Source of the DNA: UBA4636 sp045534575
GTDB taxonomy: Bacteria; Bacillota; Clostridia; Christensenellales; Borkfalkiaceae
Direction: 5' to 3'
Length of the DNA stretch: 64,000 nucleotides
Assembly: GCA_045534575.1 (NCBI GenBank)
Contig: JAZSJZ010000005.1
Coordinates: 124,001-188,000, forward strand
Shown: positions 55,607 through 64,000 of the stretch, piece by piece
How the letters are laid out: every line of letters starts with the position of its first letter
How positions within the stretch are numbered: position 1 is the stretch's first letter
Position numbers and translations under genes: made by a program
Notes under the pieces: model-generated
Seen by the model: the letters and a program-made list of their open reading frames with translations, nothing else
What the model was told of the DNA's origin: nothing
The model's database searches: none

Positions 55607-58600
55607 TTGTCAAAGGGTGTAAAGAGTAAAGCACAAGAGAAAACTACTTCGTTCGCAAAAGAAATTATCGGTATGGCTACCGTTTTGTTTTGCGTGCTTT
55701 GCTTTTTGTGCGTTGTTACGGGAGACTCGCTTTTTTATACTCTTGGCAAAGGTGTGCAATCCTTTTTTCTTGGCATTTTTGGCGTTTATTCGCTAATTGC
55801 GTTAGTTCATATTGCTGAGTTTGGTCTTAGATTGGTGCTAGGAAAATCTATCGTTCCAGATGATAAAAAACTCGTCGTTTTTGCAATAAGAACGGCAGTT
55901 GTTTGCTTGTTTGCAATCGTGCACCTTGCTCTAAATTATAACAGCGCAGAAATTGTTTGGGATAGCGTTTCTCGCGCGTATGGTTTAGGTGGAGGCGGTT
56001 TTTCGTCCGTTACTCCGTATGGCGCGGTAGGTGCGCTTATGACTATTCCTCTTGCTAAAATAGCGTCAATTGTCGGCGTGTATCTTATCTATTCGGTGGT
56101 TTTATTTATTTCACTTTTCTTCATATTCAAAAAGCACTTAATTAAAATGGCTGAATCTGTTCAGCCGACTGAAAAAGAAAGAAAAGCTAAAAAAGTTAAA
56201 CAAAACGCTCAACCAACGGCAACACAAGCTAGTGCGGAAGTTCCTCAAACCTTTATGGGCGAAACAAACGATTTCGGGCAAGAGGCGGAAACTCCACAAA
56301 CAAGAAGTGGCTTTTTCTTCAACGAAACGCCGTTTGCTTTAAAAACAAAAAAAGAACTTGCTAGCGGTATGAAAAACACTTACCTCTTCCCAAGTGAGCA
56401 AAACGATTTGGAGTCAAAACAAAGAAAGCCTTACGTTGTTTCGTCTCAAGGCTCGCAGTCTGCTTATCAAAGCACACCACCAACTCAAAGAACAGTAGTT
56501 ATAGATAAAACTAGAAAGGTTGACTTATCGGAAATCGGTCAATCACCAATTCACGTTACCGAGCCCGTTCAAAGACCCGTTCGCCAAGAAAAAAATCTTT
56601 ACGATACTTCTTCTCAAGGCAAGGAAGTTTATACTATTAAAACCCCTTCAATGGGTATGGCGCAAAATCAACCGCAATCACAAACTCAGGCAACAGAAAG
56701 AGTTGTTAGAGAGAGTACAGTCCCAACCGAAAGGCGTGGGCTTTTTGACGATACTAGCGTAATGCGTGAGCGTGCAAAACAAGCGCAAAATGACGCATTT
56801 TCTAGCCAAAGCGCAAGTGTGCAAAAGCCAAAAATAGAGCCCGTTGAAACTTCAACTAGCGAGCAATCTAGCGGTGATAAGTTAGCGCCAACAAATATTC
56901 CTTTTGCTTCAATGAATTCAACCAAAACTGAAGTTAGGGAATTTGCAAGAGGTTTAACTGAAGAGCAATCTGCGCCTAAAGCCCCTTCGCAAACGACTGC
57001 TAAAAGAACGCCTTCGCAAACGGAATTTACTCAAATTTCGCTTGACGGAGAAGACGAAAAACTAGAGTCAACAAGGGTAAGAGGCGCAAGGCAAACGGTT
57101 GCTCAGCCTCAAGTTGAACGCCCTCGTGGTATGGAAACGGTTTTCCAAAGCCAAAAACCTAAATATACCATGCCAGACGATGGTAGCGACGATATTTCTA
57201 ATATGCCTGCGCACTATCGATATAAAGCGCCACCTTTATCGCTACTAAAAGTTTACGAGCAAGATAAAGAGGCTTTGTGGCAAGAGCGTGAAAGGCAAAA
57301 ATGGTGCGCTGAAAAAATCGTTTCGGTTATTAAAAACAAGAGTAAAATTGACGTTGAGGTTGTTAACATCGTTTCGGGACCCGCTATTACCCGTTACGAT
57401 ATTAAAGTGCCAGAAGACGTTATGACGAGCGAAATTTTCAGTTGCAAAAACGAACTGTCTTTCCGTTTGGAAACGGGTGGTGAACTTAGGATGTATAACA
57501 TCCCGTTCACTTCACTTATCGGCATTGAAGTTGCTAACAGAAACAAGCGCATTGTCGGTATGAAAGAGGTTATCACTTCTAAGGCATACGTAGAAACTAA
57601 GGACAAGAAGGGCTATCACTTCATTTTTGGTCAAGACGTTCTTGGTAATTCCATTTTCTTTGACCTTGCTAGCCTTCCGCACCTTCTCGTTTGCGGAACG
57701 ACGGGTTCAGGAAAGAGCGTGTGCTTAAACACGTTGCTCGTAAGTTTAATGTATCGCTACTCGCCAGAGCAGTTAAGGATGATAATCATCGACCCTAAGC
57801 GTCTTGATTTCACTAGATACAAAGGCTCTCCGCACCTTGTTTTTAACGATATTCTCGCAGCGGATGATAGAGCGCTTCTCGCTCTTGACTGGGTTGTTTC
57901 GGAAATGGAACGCCGTTACGAAATGCTTTCAAGTTTAATGTTCGGCGACCTTGCAAGTTATAACAAATACGCAATCGAAAAGGGCGAAAAACCGCTACCA
58001 TATCTTTTAGTTATGATAGACGAGTTTGCCGACCTTATGCAAGCCGCTCCGCAAAACGCTAAAAAAGTTGAACACTGCGTTGGTCGTATCGCTCAAAAAG
58101 CAAGGGCGGCGGGTATTTCGTTAGTTTTAGCAACGCAACGACCTGACGTAAAGACGATTAGCGGTTCAATAAAGGTTAACTTTGCGTCTCGTTTCTGCTT
58201 TAAAGTAGCAAGCGGTATTGACTCTAGAGTTATCATCAACGAAGACGGCGCTGAAAAACTTCTCGGCAATGGTGACGCGCTTTACGTAACCTCGAAAGAT
58301 AGTATTTTAAAGCGTGCTCAAGGCGCATATTTAAGCAATGAAGAACTTGACGAAATTTTGAGATATATCAAAGAGAATAACAAGTGCTATTTCGATAAAG
58401 GCTTGCTTGAAACAATCAATGCAAAAGCAAACGGCGAAGCGGAAGAAGAAACAAACTCTAATGGTTCTTCTTCACCACGTGGGCCTATTCAGCCTAGCGA
58501 AGCCGACGAAGATTATAAAAGAGCAATCCGCTTAGCAATAGTTCGCCAAGAAGTTTCCAACTCAATGCTAAGAACTTACTTGCGTTTTGGTTATAATAAA

Positions 58601-58732
58601 GCGGCAACAATCGTTATTTGGATGGAAAGAATGGGTTACGTATCGCCTGCGCTTGATAACAAGGCGAGAAAAGTTTTTATAACCCAAGAGCAATACGAAG
58701 AAATCTTTGGCGAATTCGTTAAAGATTGGTAA
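55607..58732 (+). CDS. ftsK: DNA translocase FtsK/SpoIIIE
   Basis: 1041 residues. Four or five membrane helices lie in 20-180. A low-complexity linker of Gln, Thr, Ser and Pro covers about 185-540. The motor follows, with Walker A CGTTGSGKSVCLN near 697, Walker B LVMIDEFADL, and the arginine region GIDSRVIINEDGAEKLLGNGD. The gamma winged helix (LRTYLRFGYNKAATIVIWMERMGY) binds KOPS-like sites. It pumps DNA through the division septum. The start is TTG 55607 with TAAGGGGTG 8 nt upstream; no ATG is suitable. It heads the rimO-pgsA-cinA operon. Confidence 0.95.
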   Translation: MSKGVKSKAQEKTTSFAKEIIGMATVLFCVLCFLCVVTGDSLFYTLGKGVQSFFLGIFGVYSLIALVHIAEFGLRLVLGKSIVPDDKKLVVFAIRTAVVCLFAIVHLALNYNSAEIVWDSVSRAYGLGGGGFSSVTPYGAVGALMTIPLAKIASIVGVYLIYSVVLFISLFFIFKKHLIKMAESVQPTEKERKAKKVKQNAQPTATQASAEVPQTFMGETNDFGQEAETPQTRSGFFFNETPFALKTKKELASGMKNTYLFPSEQNDLESKQRKPYVVSSQGSQSAYQSTPPTQRTVVIDKTRKVDLSEIGQSPIHVTEPVQRPVRQEKNLYDTSSQGKEVYTIKTPSMGMAQNQPQSQTQATERVVRESTVPTERRGLFDDTSVMRERAKQAQNDAFSSQSASVQKPKIEPVETSTSEQSSGDKLAPTNIPFASMNSTKTEVREFARGLTEEQSAPKAPSQTTAKRTPSQTEFTQISLDGEDEKLESTRVRGARQTVAQPQVERPRGMETVFQSQKPKYTMPDDGSDDISNMPAHYRYKAPPLSLLKVYEQDKEALWQERERQKWCAEKIVSVIKNKSKIDVEVVNIVSGPAITRYDIKVPEDVMTSEIFSCKNELSFRLETGGELRMYNIPFTSLIGIEVANRNKRIVGMKEVITSKAYVETKDKKGYHFIFGQDVLGNSIFFDLASLPHLLVCGTTGSGKSVCLNTLLVSLMYRYSPEQLRMIIIDPKRLDFTRYKGSPHLVFNDILAADDRALLALDWVVSEMERRYEMLSSLMFGDLASYNKYAIEKGEKPLPYLLVMIDEFADLMQAAPQNAKKVEHCVGRIAQKARAAGISLVLATQRPDVKTISGSIKVNFASRFCFKVASGIDSRVIINEDGAEKLLGNGDALYVTSKDSILKRAQGAYLSNEELDEILRYIKENNKCYFDKGLLETINAKANGEAEEETNSNGSSSPRGPIQPSEADEDYKRAIRLAIVRQEVSNSMLRTYLRFGYNKAATIVIWMERMGYVSPALDNKARKVFITQEQYEEIFGEFVKDW

Positions 58733-58781
58733 AGATAAAAAGGTAAATTTAGTTTGTTTAGGTTAAAGTTTGGGTGATTTT

Positions 58782-60377
58782 ATGGCATCAAAGAAAAATT
58801 CTAACGACCAAAAGTTCGATGTAAACTTTCAAAAATTCGTAATAGACGGACAAGAAATGTCATTTGAAGAATATTCAAAATGGCTGCTCGGTATTTTTGG
58901 CATAGACGATCCAAATACGTTGAAATTCAACGAAACTTCTCAAGCAAAATCAACGAAACAAGAGCCTAAACAAAGTAAAGATACGGCTACTAAAAAATCT
59001 AACACAAAAACGGCTTCAACCGCAAAAACTTCCAAAAAGCCAAGTGAAAAGAAATCTAAAAAGAACATTTTCGGTATGACGGAGGAAGAGGCTAAATCAA
59101 CGCGTGAGTTTTTTGATACTTTCTTTGGCGGTTCGTTTGAAAGTTCGCCAAGTGCCACAACGCCTATACAAAAGAGCAAAACCGAAACGGCGAAAAAGGT
59201 TGAAAAAGTTAGTTCTCAAGCAACTCAAAAAACCTCAAATAAGCCGTCGCAAAATAAGTCTGCTGGCGTTAGCAAAACTTATCAAAAATCAACTCCGTTT
59301 AGCAAAGTTTTAAATTGTTCCCAAAATTCTAAAAGCGATGTTGGGGCGTTCAATTTCACTTTTGGCGAAACGGCTCAAAAACCAGAAGTTTTCGATATTT
59401 CAAGCTTTCCTCATATAGTCATTGAAGGTAGATCTGGCTCGGGAAAAAGTGCAATCGTGAAAATGATTCTTCTATCGCTTATGAAGAATTATTCGCAAGA
59501 AGAGTTAAATCTAACGATTTTAGAAGAAAAACTCTACGATAGCCAAGGTGAGTATAAAGAATATAGCGAATTTTTAGATTTGCCTCACGTTATTTTAGCC
59601 AACGTGCTAAATCTTAGCGGTTGGGCGTTAAATCAACTTTCGTTTATTGATACGGAACTAGAAAACCGCAAACAAATGTTTTTGGAAGCAAACGTTGGCG
59701 ATTTTAACGAGTTTAATTCTCGTGCTAGAGAAAACGGCGAGCAAATTTTGCCATATCTTGTTGCTGTTATTGACGAATTTAATTTAAGCGAGAAACTAAC
59801 GGAAGCGAGAAAACAAAAAGAACTCGTAAACAAAATTTTAACTGAGGCTAAAGGCTTTGGTATTTCGCTTATCATCGTGTCGCAATCGGTTTCATATAAT
59901 GGTTGTTTTGATGTGCTTTCGCTAAAATCTAACGCTATGATAATTAGTTGCGATAGTGATTTGGTTGAAAGATTTGACCTTTTAGGCGATAGTAATGGCG
60001 ATTTTAGGCAAGTTTTTTGCCAAAAACCGAAAAAACACGAGGCTGTGATTTTGCAAACGGCAGAACTAAAAAATGAAGACGCGTTGAAAGAAATAAATTC
60101 TTTAAGTCAAGTTTACGGTGCGCCAAGCGTAAAACTTTCTAGCATTAAAAAAGGCGAAATTGCAAAACTTTACGGCGACGTTTTAGAATATGCAATTTCA
60201 AGAAAATTCTTATCCGCATCAATGCTCCGCTCCGAAAAGGGCGTTTCGTATATCGAATCAAAAAGAGCAATAGAAATTTTTGAAAAATTAGGCGTTATCG
60301 CTCCGTCGATAGAATATAGACCGCACGATACGCTTATCACTGAAAAACAACTAAAAGAACTACTTAAAAACAAATAA
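58782..60377 (+). CDS. Soluble degenerate FtsK/SpoIIIE paralogue
   Basis: 531 residues from ATG 58782 (GGGTGA 4 nt upstream). No membrane helices. An acidic/Lys-Thr-Ser-rich segment of about 185 residues leads to a P-loop domain: FPHIVIEGRSGSGKSAIV (Walker A about 216-223) and YLVAVIDEFN (Walker B). The order matches the FtsK motor, and the C-terminus resembles its winged helix (SASMLRSEKGVSYIESKRAIEI, then IAPSIE). It lacks the arginine-region GIDSR motif of real FtsK and much of the alpha domain. It follows ftsK by 49 bases. I see it as a diverged duplicate, perhaps a partner of FtsK; function unknown. Confidence 0.75.
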   Translation: MASKKNSNDQKFDVNFQKFVIDGQEMSFEEYSKWLLGIFGIDDPNTLKFNETSQAKSTKQEPKQSKDTATKKSNTKTASTAKTSKKPSEKKSKKNIFGMTEEEAKSTREFFDTFFGGSFESSPSATTPIQKSKTETAKKVEKVSSQATQKTSNKPSQNKSAGVSKTYQKSTPFSKVLNCSQNSKSDVGAFNFTFGETAQKPEVFDISSFPHIVIEGRSGSGKSAIVKMILLSLMKNYSQEELNLTILEEKLYDSQGEYKEYSEFLDLPHVILANVLNLSGWALNQLSFIDTELENRKQMFLEANVGDFNEFNSRARENGEQILPYLVAVIDEFNLSEKLTEARKQKELVNKILTEAKGFGISLIIVSQSVSYNGCFDVLSLKSNAMIISCDSDLVERFDLLGDSNGDFRQVFCQKPKKHEAVILQTAELKNEDALKEINSLSQVYGAPSVKLSSIKKGEIAKLYGDVLEYAISRKFLSASMLRSEKGVSYIESKRAIEIFEKLGVIAPSIEYRPHDTLITEKQLKELLKNK

Positions 60378-60383
60378 ACCAGT

Positions 60384-61715
60384 ATGCAAAACAAAAAGAT
60401 AAAAATTGGCTTAATTTCGCTCGGTTGCGATAAAAACCGCGTCGATAGCGAAAAACTTTTGTTTAAATGCCAAGAAAAATATGAGATTTGCCCTAATATT
60501 CAAGAGGTCAACGTTCTCATCATAAACACGTGCGCATTTTTGCAATCGGCAAGAGAAGAAGCCATAGAAACGGTTTTTGAATACGCAAGTTTGAAAAAGA
60601 CGGGCGTTTTGAAAAAGATAATTTTAACGGGCTGTCTTCCTCAAAAGTTTATCGACGAACTTTTTGACGATTTTACCGAAGTTGACGGCTTTATCGGCAC
60701 TTACGATGGTAGCGTTATTTTAGAAGTAATTGAAAGAACGCTGAAAGGCGAAAGGGTAAACCTCGTTGGGAGTGGCAAGGAACTTGGTTGCGGTAGAGTT
60801 GTTACCACTCCCGACCATTTTGCATATTTAAAGATTGCTGACGGCTGTTTAAACCATTGCACCTATTGTTTAATTCCTAAAATTCGCGGGAAATATTTTT
60901 CTAAGCCTATGGAAGATATTATCGCTGAGGCTAAGACTTTGGGCGAGAGGGAAGAGGTCGTTTTGGTTGCGCAAGACGTAACTAGTTACGGCGTTGATTT
61001 ATACGGCGAGAAGAAAATCGTTGAACTTATAAAGCGGCTTTCGCAAATTGACGAAATTAAGCGCATCCGTTTGCTATACTGTTATCCTGAACAGATAACA
61101 GACGAATTAATTTTGGAGCTAAAAACAAACCCAAAGCTTGTTAAATATATTGACGTTCCCTTCCAGCACGCAAGCGATAGAATTTTAAAACTAATGAACA
61201 GAAAAGGAACTTTTTCAAGTAACCTTGCGCTCGTTCAAAAACTCAAAGATAGCGTTGAGGGCATAACAATTCGCTCAACGTTTATTGCGGGCTTTCCAAC
61301 CGAAACGGAAGAAGATTTTAATGTTTTGTGCGATTTTATTAAAAAAGCCGAACTTGAAAACGTTGGTTTCTTTGCTTATTCCAAAGAAGAGGGAACGCCT
61401 GCTTATAACATAAAAGGGCATATTCACCACAAAACCAAACAAAGGCGAGTAAAAACGCTGTATGCCATTCAGCAAGGCATTATGAATAGTATAATGCAAA
61501 AAAGAGTTGGGAAAACTTTTACCGTCGTTTGCGACGGGGTCAACCTAAATAAGCAAGCCTTCTATGGCAGAGCTTATTTTCAAGCGCCCGATATCGATAG
61601 CGTGATTTACCTATCGAGCGATGATATTATCGAGCAAAGCAAAACTTACTTAGTTAAAATAACTAGCGTTCAAGATTTAGATTATTACGGAGAGATTATC
61701 AATGAACTTACCTAA
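60384..61715 (+). CDS. rimO: Ribosomal protein S12 methylthiotransferase RimO
   Basis: 443 residues. N-terminal MTTase domain: IGLISLGCDKNRVDSEKLL and INTCAFLQSAREEAIET, with the first cluster's Cys residues. The radical SAM core carries DGCLNHCTYCLIPKIRGKYFS. A C-terminal TRAM-like domain closes the protein. The LGC-KN-VDSE opening separates RimO from MiaB, which has QMN. It adds a methylthio group to Asp of S12. Only 6 bases after the FtsK paralogue, and it overlaps pgsA by 14 bases. Confidence 0.94.
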   Translation: MQNKKIKIGLISLGCDKNRVDSEKLLFKCQEKYEICPNIQEVNVLIINTCAFLQSAREEAIETVFEYASLKKTGVLKKIILTGCLPQKFIDELFDDFTEVDGFIGTYDGSVILEVIERTLKGERVNLVGSGKELGCGRVVTTPDHFAYLKIADGCLNHCTYCLIPKIRGKYFSKPMEDIIAEAKTLGEREEVVLVAQDVTSYGVDLYGEKKIVELIKRLSQIDEIKRIRLLYCYPEQITDELILELKTNPKLVKYIDVPFQHASDRILKLMNRKGTFSSNLALVQKLKDSVEGITIRSTFIAGFPTETEEDFNVLCDFIKKAELENVGFFAYSKEEGTPAYNIKGHIHHKTKQRRVKTLYAIQQGIMNSIMQKRVGKTFTVVCDGVNLNKQAFYGRAYFQAPDIDSVIYLSSDDIIEQSKTYLVKITSVQDLDYYGEIINELT

Positions 61716-62322
61716 CAAACTTTCAGTTTTAAGACTTGTTTTAATACCCGTTTTTATGGCGGTGTTCTATATCAACTTTCCTTTTCACTATTTCGTAGCA
61801 GCAGGCGTTTTTGCGCTCGCCGCTTTTACCGACTTTTTAGACGGATACATTGCTAGAAAGTATGATCTCATAACCGACCTAGGAAAGTTCTTAGATTCTA
61901 GCGCCGATAAAGTTTTGGTTTTGGTTGCGCTAGTTTTACTTGTTGACGTTTCAATTTTGCCAAGCATTTTTGGTGGCGTTTGCGTTTCGATAGTTTTGGC
62001 AAGAGAAATTTTAATTTCTTGCTTAAGAATGGTTGCCGCTTCAAAGGGAATAGTAATGCAGGCTGATAAACTCGGTAAAATTAAAACGCTGTTGCAAGAT
62101 TTTGCTATCATTTTCCTAATTATCGCAGGTGCGTTTGAAGCGTTTAGTCTTATTTTCTGGGTAGGCGCTGGTGTTCTAGCGTTCTCGGTTGTTATGGCTT
62201 TAGTTTCAGCAATTCACTACGTTTACGTTAACAGAATGGCTTTAGAAGAGGAAAAACAAGCAAAACAAGAGGCTTTAGAAGAGGAAAAACAAGAGGCTTT
62301 AGAAAATGATAAAGCCGAATAG
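61702..62322 (+). CDS. pgsA: CDP-diacylglycerol--glycerol-3-phosphate 3-phosphatidyltransferase
   Basis: 206 residues with about five membrane helices. The CDP-alcohol phosphotransferase motif DG-x2-AR-x8-G-x3-D-x3-D is present (DGYIARKYDLITDLGKFLDS). It makes phosphatidylglycerol phosphate. The N-terminus NLPNKLSVLRLVLIPVF is typical. The last about 30 residues are a charged Glu/Lys/Gln tail encoded by a tandem repeat, absent from usual PgsA. GGAGAGA precedes ATG. Confidence 0.95.
   Translation: MNLPNKLSVLRLVLIPVFMAVFYINFPFHYFVAAGVFALAAFTDFLDGYIARKYDLITDLGKFLDSSADKVLVLVALVLLVDVSILPSIFGGVCVSIVLAREILISCLRMVAASKGIVMQADKLGKIKTLLQDFAIIFLIIAGAFEAFSLIFWVGAGVLAFSVVMALVSAIHYVYVNRMALEEEKQAKQEALEEEKQEALENDKAE
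62239..62306 (+). repeat. Tandem repeat coding for the PgsA tail
   Basis: GCTTTAGAAGAGGAAAAACA occurs at 62239 and 62272 (33-base period), with a truncated third start at 62296. It encodes repeated ALEEEKQ units. Confidence 0.85.
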
Positions 62323-62341
62323 TTGGTTAATTTGATAAACA

Positions 62342-63406
62342 ATGAAAACGTATATTTTTTCGTTTCAAAATAGGTTTTCTAACTCAAGTTTAAACTTAGA
62401 AGAAAACCTTATAAAACTTCTTAACTCATCGGCAACGTTCGTCGATAAAATCGAGATTTTTTCTTGTGAAGATGAGTTTGGTTTTTCTACCGCGCTTGAA
62501 AAAAATGATTTCGACTGCTTGTTTATTCTAAACAAAGATAGCGCAAAATTTGACGTTGCTCAAAAAATAAAATCAATTTTGAATCTAGATTTTGATGCTG
62601 ATGGTTTTTTAGTAGGCGATAAATTTATCTCGCTCGTTCAAAATTTAACGGCGGACTTTAGCGAAAAATTAATAAAAAAACTCGGCGAATTTTTCGGCGT
62701 TACTATCGGCAAAATGACGTTTAAACTCTTCGGCATATCTAAAGAAGATATCGACAAAGAACTCGACCAAATTTCAGCCGTTTGCCCTAACGTTTTCTTT
62801 AACGTAATAGTAAGTTCTGGCGATGGTAAAATCGACCTTTTCTATACCGATAAATCAACCAAAATGGAAGTTGATAAGGCTGTTAAAGAAGTGATTTTTA
62901 CCTTTAAAAACTTCATTTACGCCGAAGATGATTTTAGCCTTTATCAAAGGTTTTTCGACGCTATGAAATTAAGAAAACGCACTGTTTGCACGGCTGAGTC
63001 TATGACGGGTGGAAAAATTGCGTCTAAAATAATATCCGTTGAAGGTGCGAGCGAAATTTTTTACGAGGGGCTAGTCGTTTATAACGAACTTGCTAAAGAG
63101 AGGCGTTTAAACGTAAACCACGCTACGATTTTGCAAGAAGGCGTGGTAAGTTCCGCCGTTGCTTACGAGATGGCAAAAGGCCTTTTAGAGAGCGGAAACT
63201 GCGACGTTGCTATAACTATCACGGGCTATGCTGGTAGCGAAACAGTGAAAACCGAAAATTCGGGGCTATGCTATATCGGCATAGGCGTTGAAGATAAGGT
63301 TGAAGTTTTTAAATACGTTTTTGAAGGCAAGCGTAGCGAGGTGATAGAGTCTGCCTCAAATACGGCAATTTATCTTGCTTTTAAGTCGGTTATCGACTTT
63401 GATTAA
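62342..63406 (+). CDS. cinA: CinA-like protein with unrecognisable N-terminal domain
   Basis: 354 residues against about 410 for CinA. The C-terminal part (about 200-354) is a clear CinA/PncC domain: CTAESMTGGKIASKI around 217-231 with the catalytic Ser, EGLVVYNELAKERRL, and ITITGYAGSE. This domain deamidates nicotinamide mononucleotide to the acid form. The first about 190 residues occupy the place of the MoCF/COG1058 ADP-ribose pyrophosphatase domain, but I find none of its GG-GPT-DD type motifs. It lies between pgsA and recA, the normal cinA position. No Shine-Dalgarno is evident. Confidence 0.8.
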   Translation: MKTYIFSFQNRFSNSSLNLEENLIKLLNSSATFVDKIEIFSCEDEFGFSTALEKNDFDCLFILNKDSAKFDVAQKIKSILNLDFDADGFLVGDKFISLVQNLTADFSEKLIKKLGEFFGVTIGKMTFKLFGISKEDIDKELDQISAVCPNVFFNVIVSSGDGKIDLFYTDKSTKMEVDKAVKEVIFTFKNFIYAEDDFSLYQRFFDAMKLRKRTVCTAESMTGGKIASKIISVEGASEIFYEGLVVYNELAKERRLNVNHATILQEGVVSSAVAYEMAKGLLESGNCDVAITITGYAGSETVKTENSGLCYIGIGVEDKVEVFKYVFEGKRSEVIESASNTAIYLAFKSVIDFD

Positions 63407-63470
63407 TTAAAAGTTAAGTGGGAATTTAATTATTTAGAAAAAATTTATAGTTAATATATAGGAGAAAACA

Positions 63471-64000
63471 ATGGAAGACAAAAAGAAAGCGTTAGAACTT
63501 GCTATTTCGCAAATTGAAAAGCAATACGGAAAAGGCTCAATTATGCAACTTGGCGAGGACGCTCGCGATATGCAAATCGAAGTAATATCAACGGGCTGTA
63601 TCACGTTAGACGTTGCTTTAGGCGTTGGCGGTTTGCCAAAGGGTAGAATTATCGAAATTTACGGGCCTGAATCTTCTGGTAAAACGACGGTTGCTTTGCA
63701 CGTTATTGCCGAAACCCAAAAAGCGGGTGGAATTGCCGCTTTTATCGACGCTGAACATGCGCTCGATCCAACTTATGCTTCAAATCTAGGCGTTGACCTT
63801 GATAATTTATACGTATCTCAACCCGATAGCGGTGAACAAGCGCTTGATATCACTGAAAGTTTGGTAAAAAGTGGCGCTATTGACCTTATCGTTGTTGACT
63901 CTGTTGCCGCGCTCACTCCAAAGGCGGAAATTGAAGGCGATATGGGTGATTCTCACGTTGGTTTGCAAGCAAGGCTTATGTCGCAAGCGTTAAGAAAACT
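63471..64000 (+). CDS. recA: Recombinase RecA (5-prime part, runs off the window)
   Basis: The first 176 codons are present. QYGKGSIMQLGED, GVGGLPKGRIIEIYGPESSGKTTVALHV (Walker A), AAFIDAEHALDP, VSQPDSGEQALDITE and LIVVDSVAALTPKAEIEGDMGDSHVGLQARLM make the identification certain. RecA carries out strand exchange and triggers SOS. GGAGAAAAC precedes ATG 63471. The 64 bases upstream show AT-rich sequence but no GAAC-N4-GTTC LexA box. Confidence 0.98.
   Translation, partial: MEDKKKALELAISQIEKQYGKGSIMQLGEDARDMQIEVISTGCITLDVALGVGGLPKGRIIEIYGPESSGKTTVALHVIAETQKAGGIAAFIDAEHALDPTYASNLGVDLDNLYVSQPDSGEQALDITESLVKSGAIDLIVVDSVAALTPKAEIEGDMGDSHVGLQARLMSQALRK

Noticed and set aside
63407..63470. LexA/SOS box upstream of recA
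   Set aside because: No GAAC-N4-GTTC-like site is present, only AT-rich sequence.
1..64000. CRISPR arrays, tRNA genes, insertion sequences, phage genes
   Set aside because: No regularly spaced repeats, cloverleaf genes, transposases, integrases or phage structural genes were found on reading both strands.

Overview
The window is a 64 kb chromosomal segment of an AT-rich Gram-positive bacterium. The evidence is Bacillota-type gene order (yqfC-yqfD-phoH-pgpH-ybeY-era-yqzL-recO; ftsK-rimO-pgsA-cinA-recA; rplU-rpmA with an N-terminally extended L27), Shine-Dalgarno-led genes with frequent TTG/GTG starts, TTGACA/TATAAT promoters and many U-tailed hairpin terminators. YqfC/YqfD hint at sporulation ancestry. 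A complete glycogen operon and a secreted pectate lyase fit an uncultured, plant-fibre-using gut Clostridia member; this placement is inference.

Layout. 1-0.8 kb: end of a 2-oxoacid:acceptor oxidoreductase subunit and an XRE-cupin regulator. 0.85-5.4 kb: an accessory array in which four near-identical promoter cassettes each drive one or two small envelope proteins of unknown function, each unit closed by a terminator. 5.6-8.2 kb (minus): a large pectate-lyase lipoprotein. 8.3-12 kb: CAT-like acyltransferase, a CAP12/Pycsar-type TIR-like protein with a helical C-terminus, BioY, and an orphan solute-binding-like protein. 12-16.3 kb: murB, PHP, whiA, gpsA-like, SGNH hydrolase. 16.3-18.8 kb (minus): leuS. 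19-25 kb: yqfC to recO. 25-31.2 kb: ribU, tsaE, tsaB, rimI, alpha/beta hydrolase, murF, ddl and RNase P RNA. 31.3-39.7 kb: a lipoprotein, a small helical protein, rplU-rpmA with a leader, ogg, serC-serA, and a DNA-modification radical-SAM pair. 40-42.4 kb: pepP, efp, fabG-like. 42.5-52.8 kb: glgB-C-D-A-P plus a GH13 enzyme, for glycogen synthesis and breakdown. 52.9-64 kb: tex, acpP, ftsK, a degenerate FtsK paralogue, rimO, pgsA, cinA and the start of recA.

Most genes are housekeeping, packed in overlapping translationally coupled operons. The less ordinary parts are the promoter-cassette array, the TIR-like protein, the FtsK paralogue, a PgpH without its usual extracellular domain, a CinA whose first half lacks family motifs, a terminator-like structure in the glgB leader, and a dispersed family of about 22 bp imperfect palindromes (consensus near CCTATAAGTCGATTATCGGC). 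The palindromes sit mostly just after stop codons or inside terminators, but some lie inside genes, including a 26-nt stretch in bioY identical to an intergenic copy. No tRNA, CRISPR array, insertion sequence or transposase was seen.
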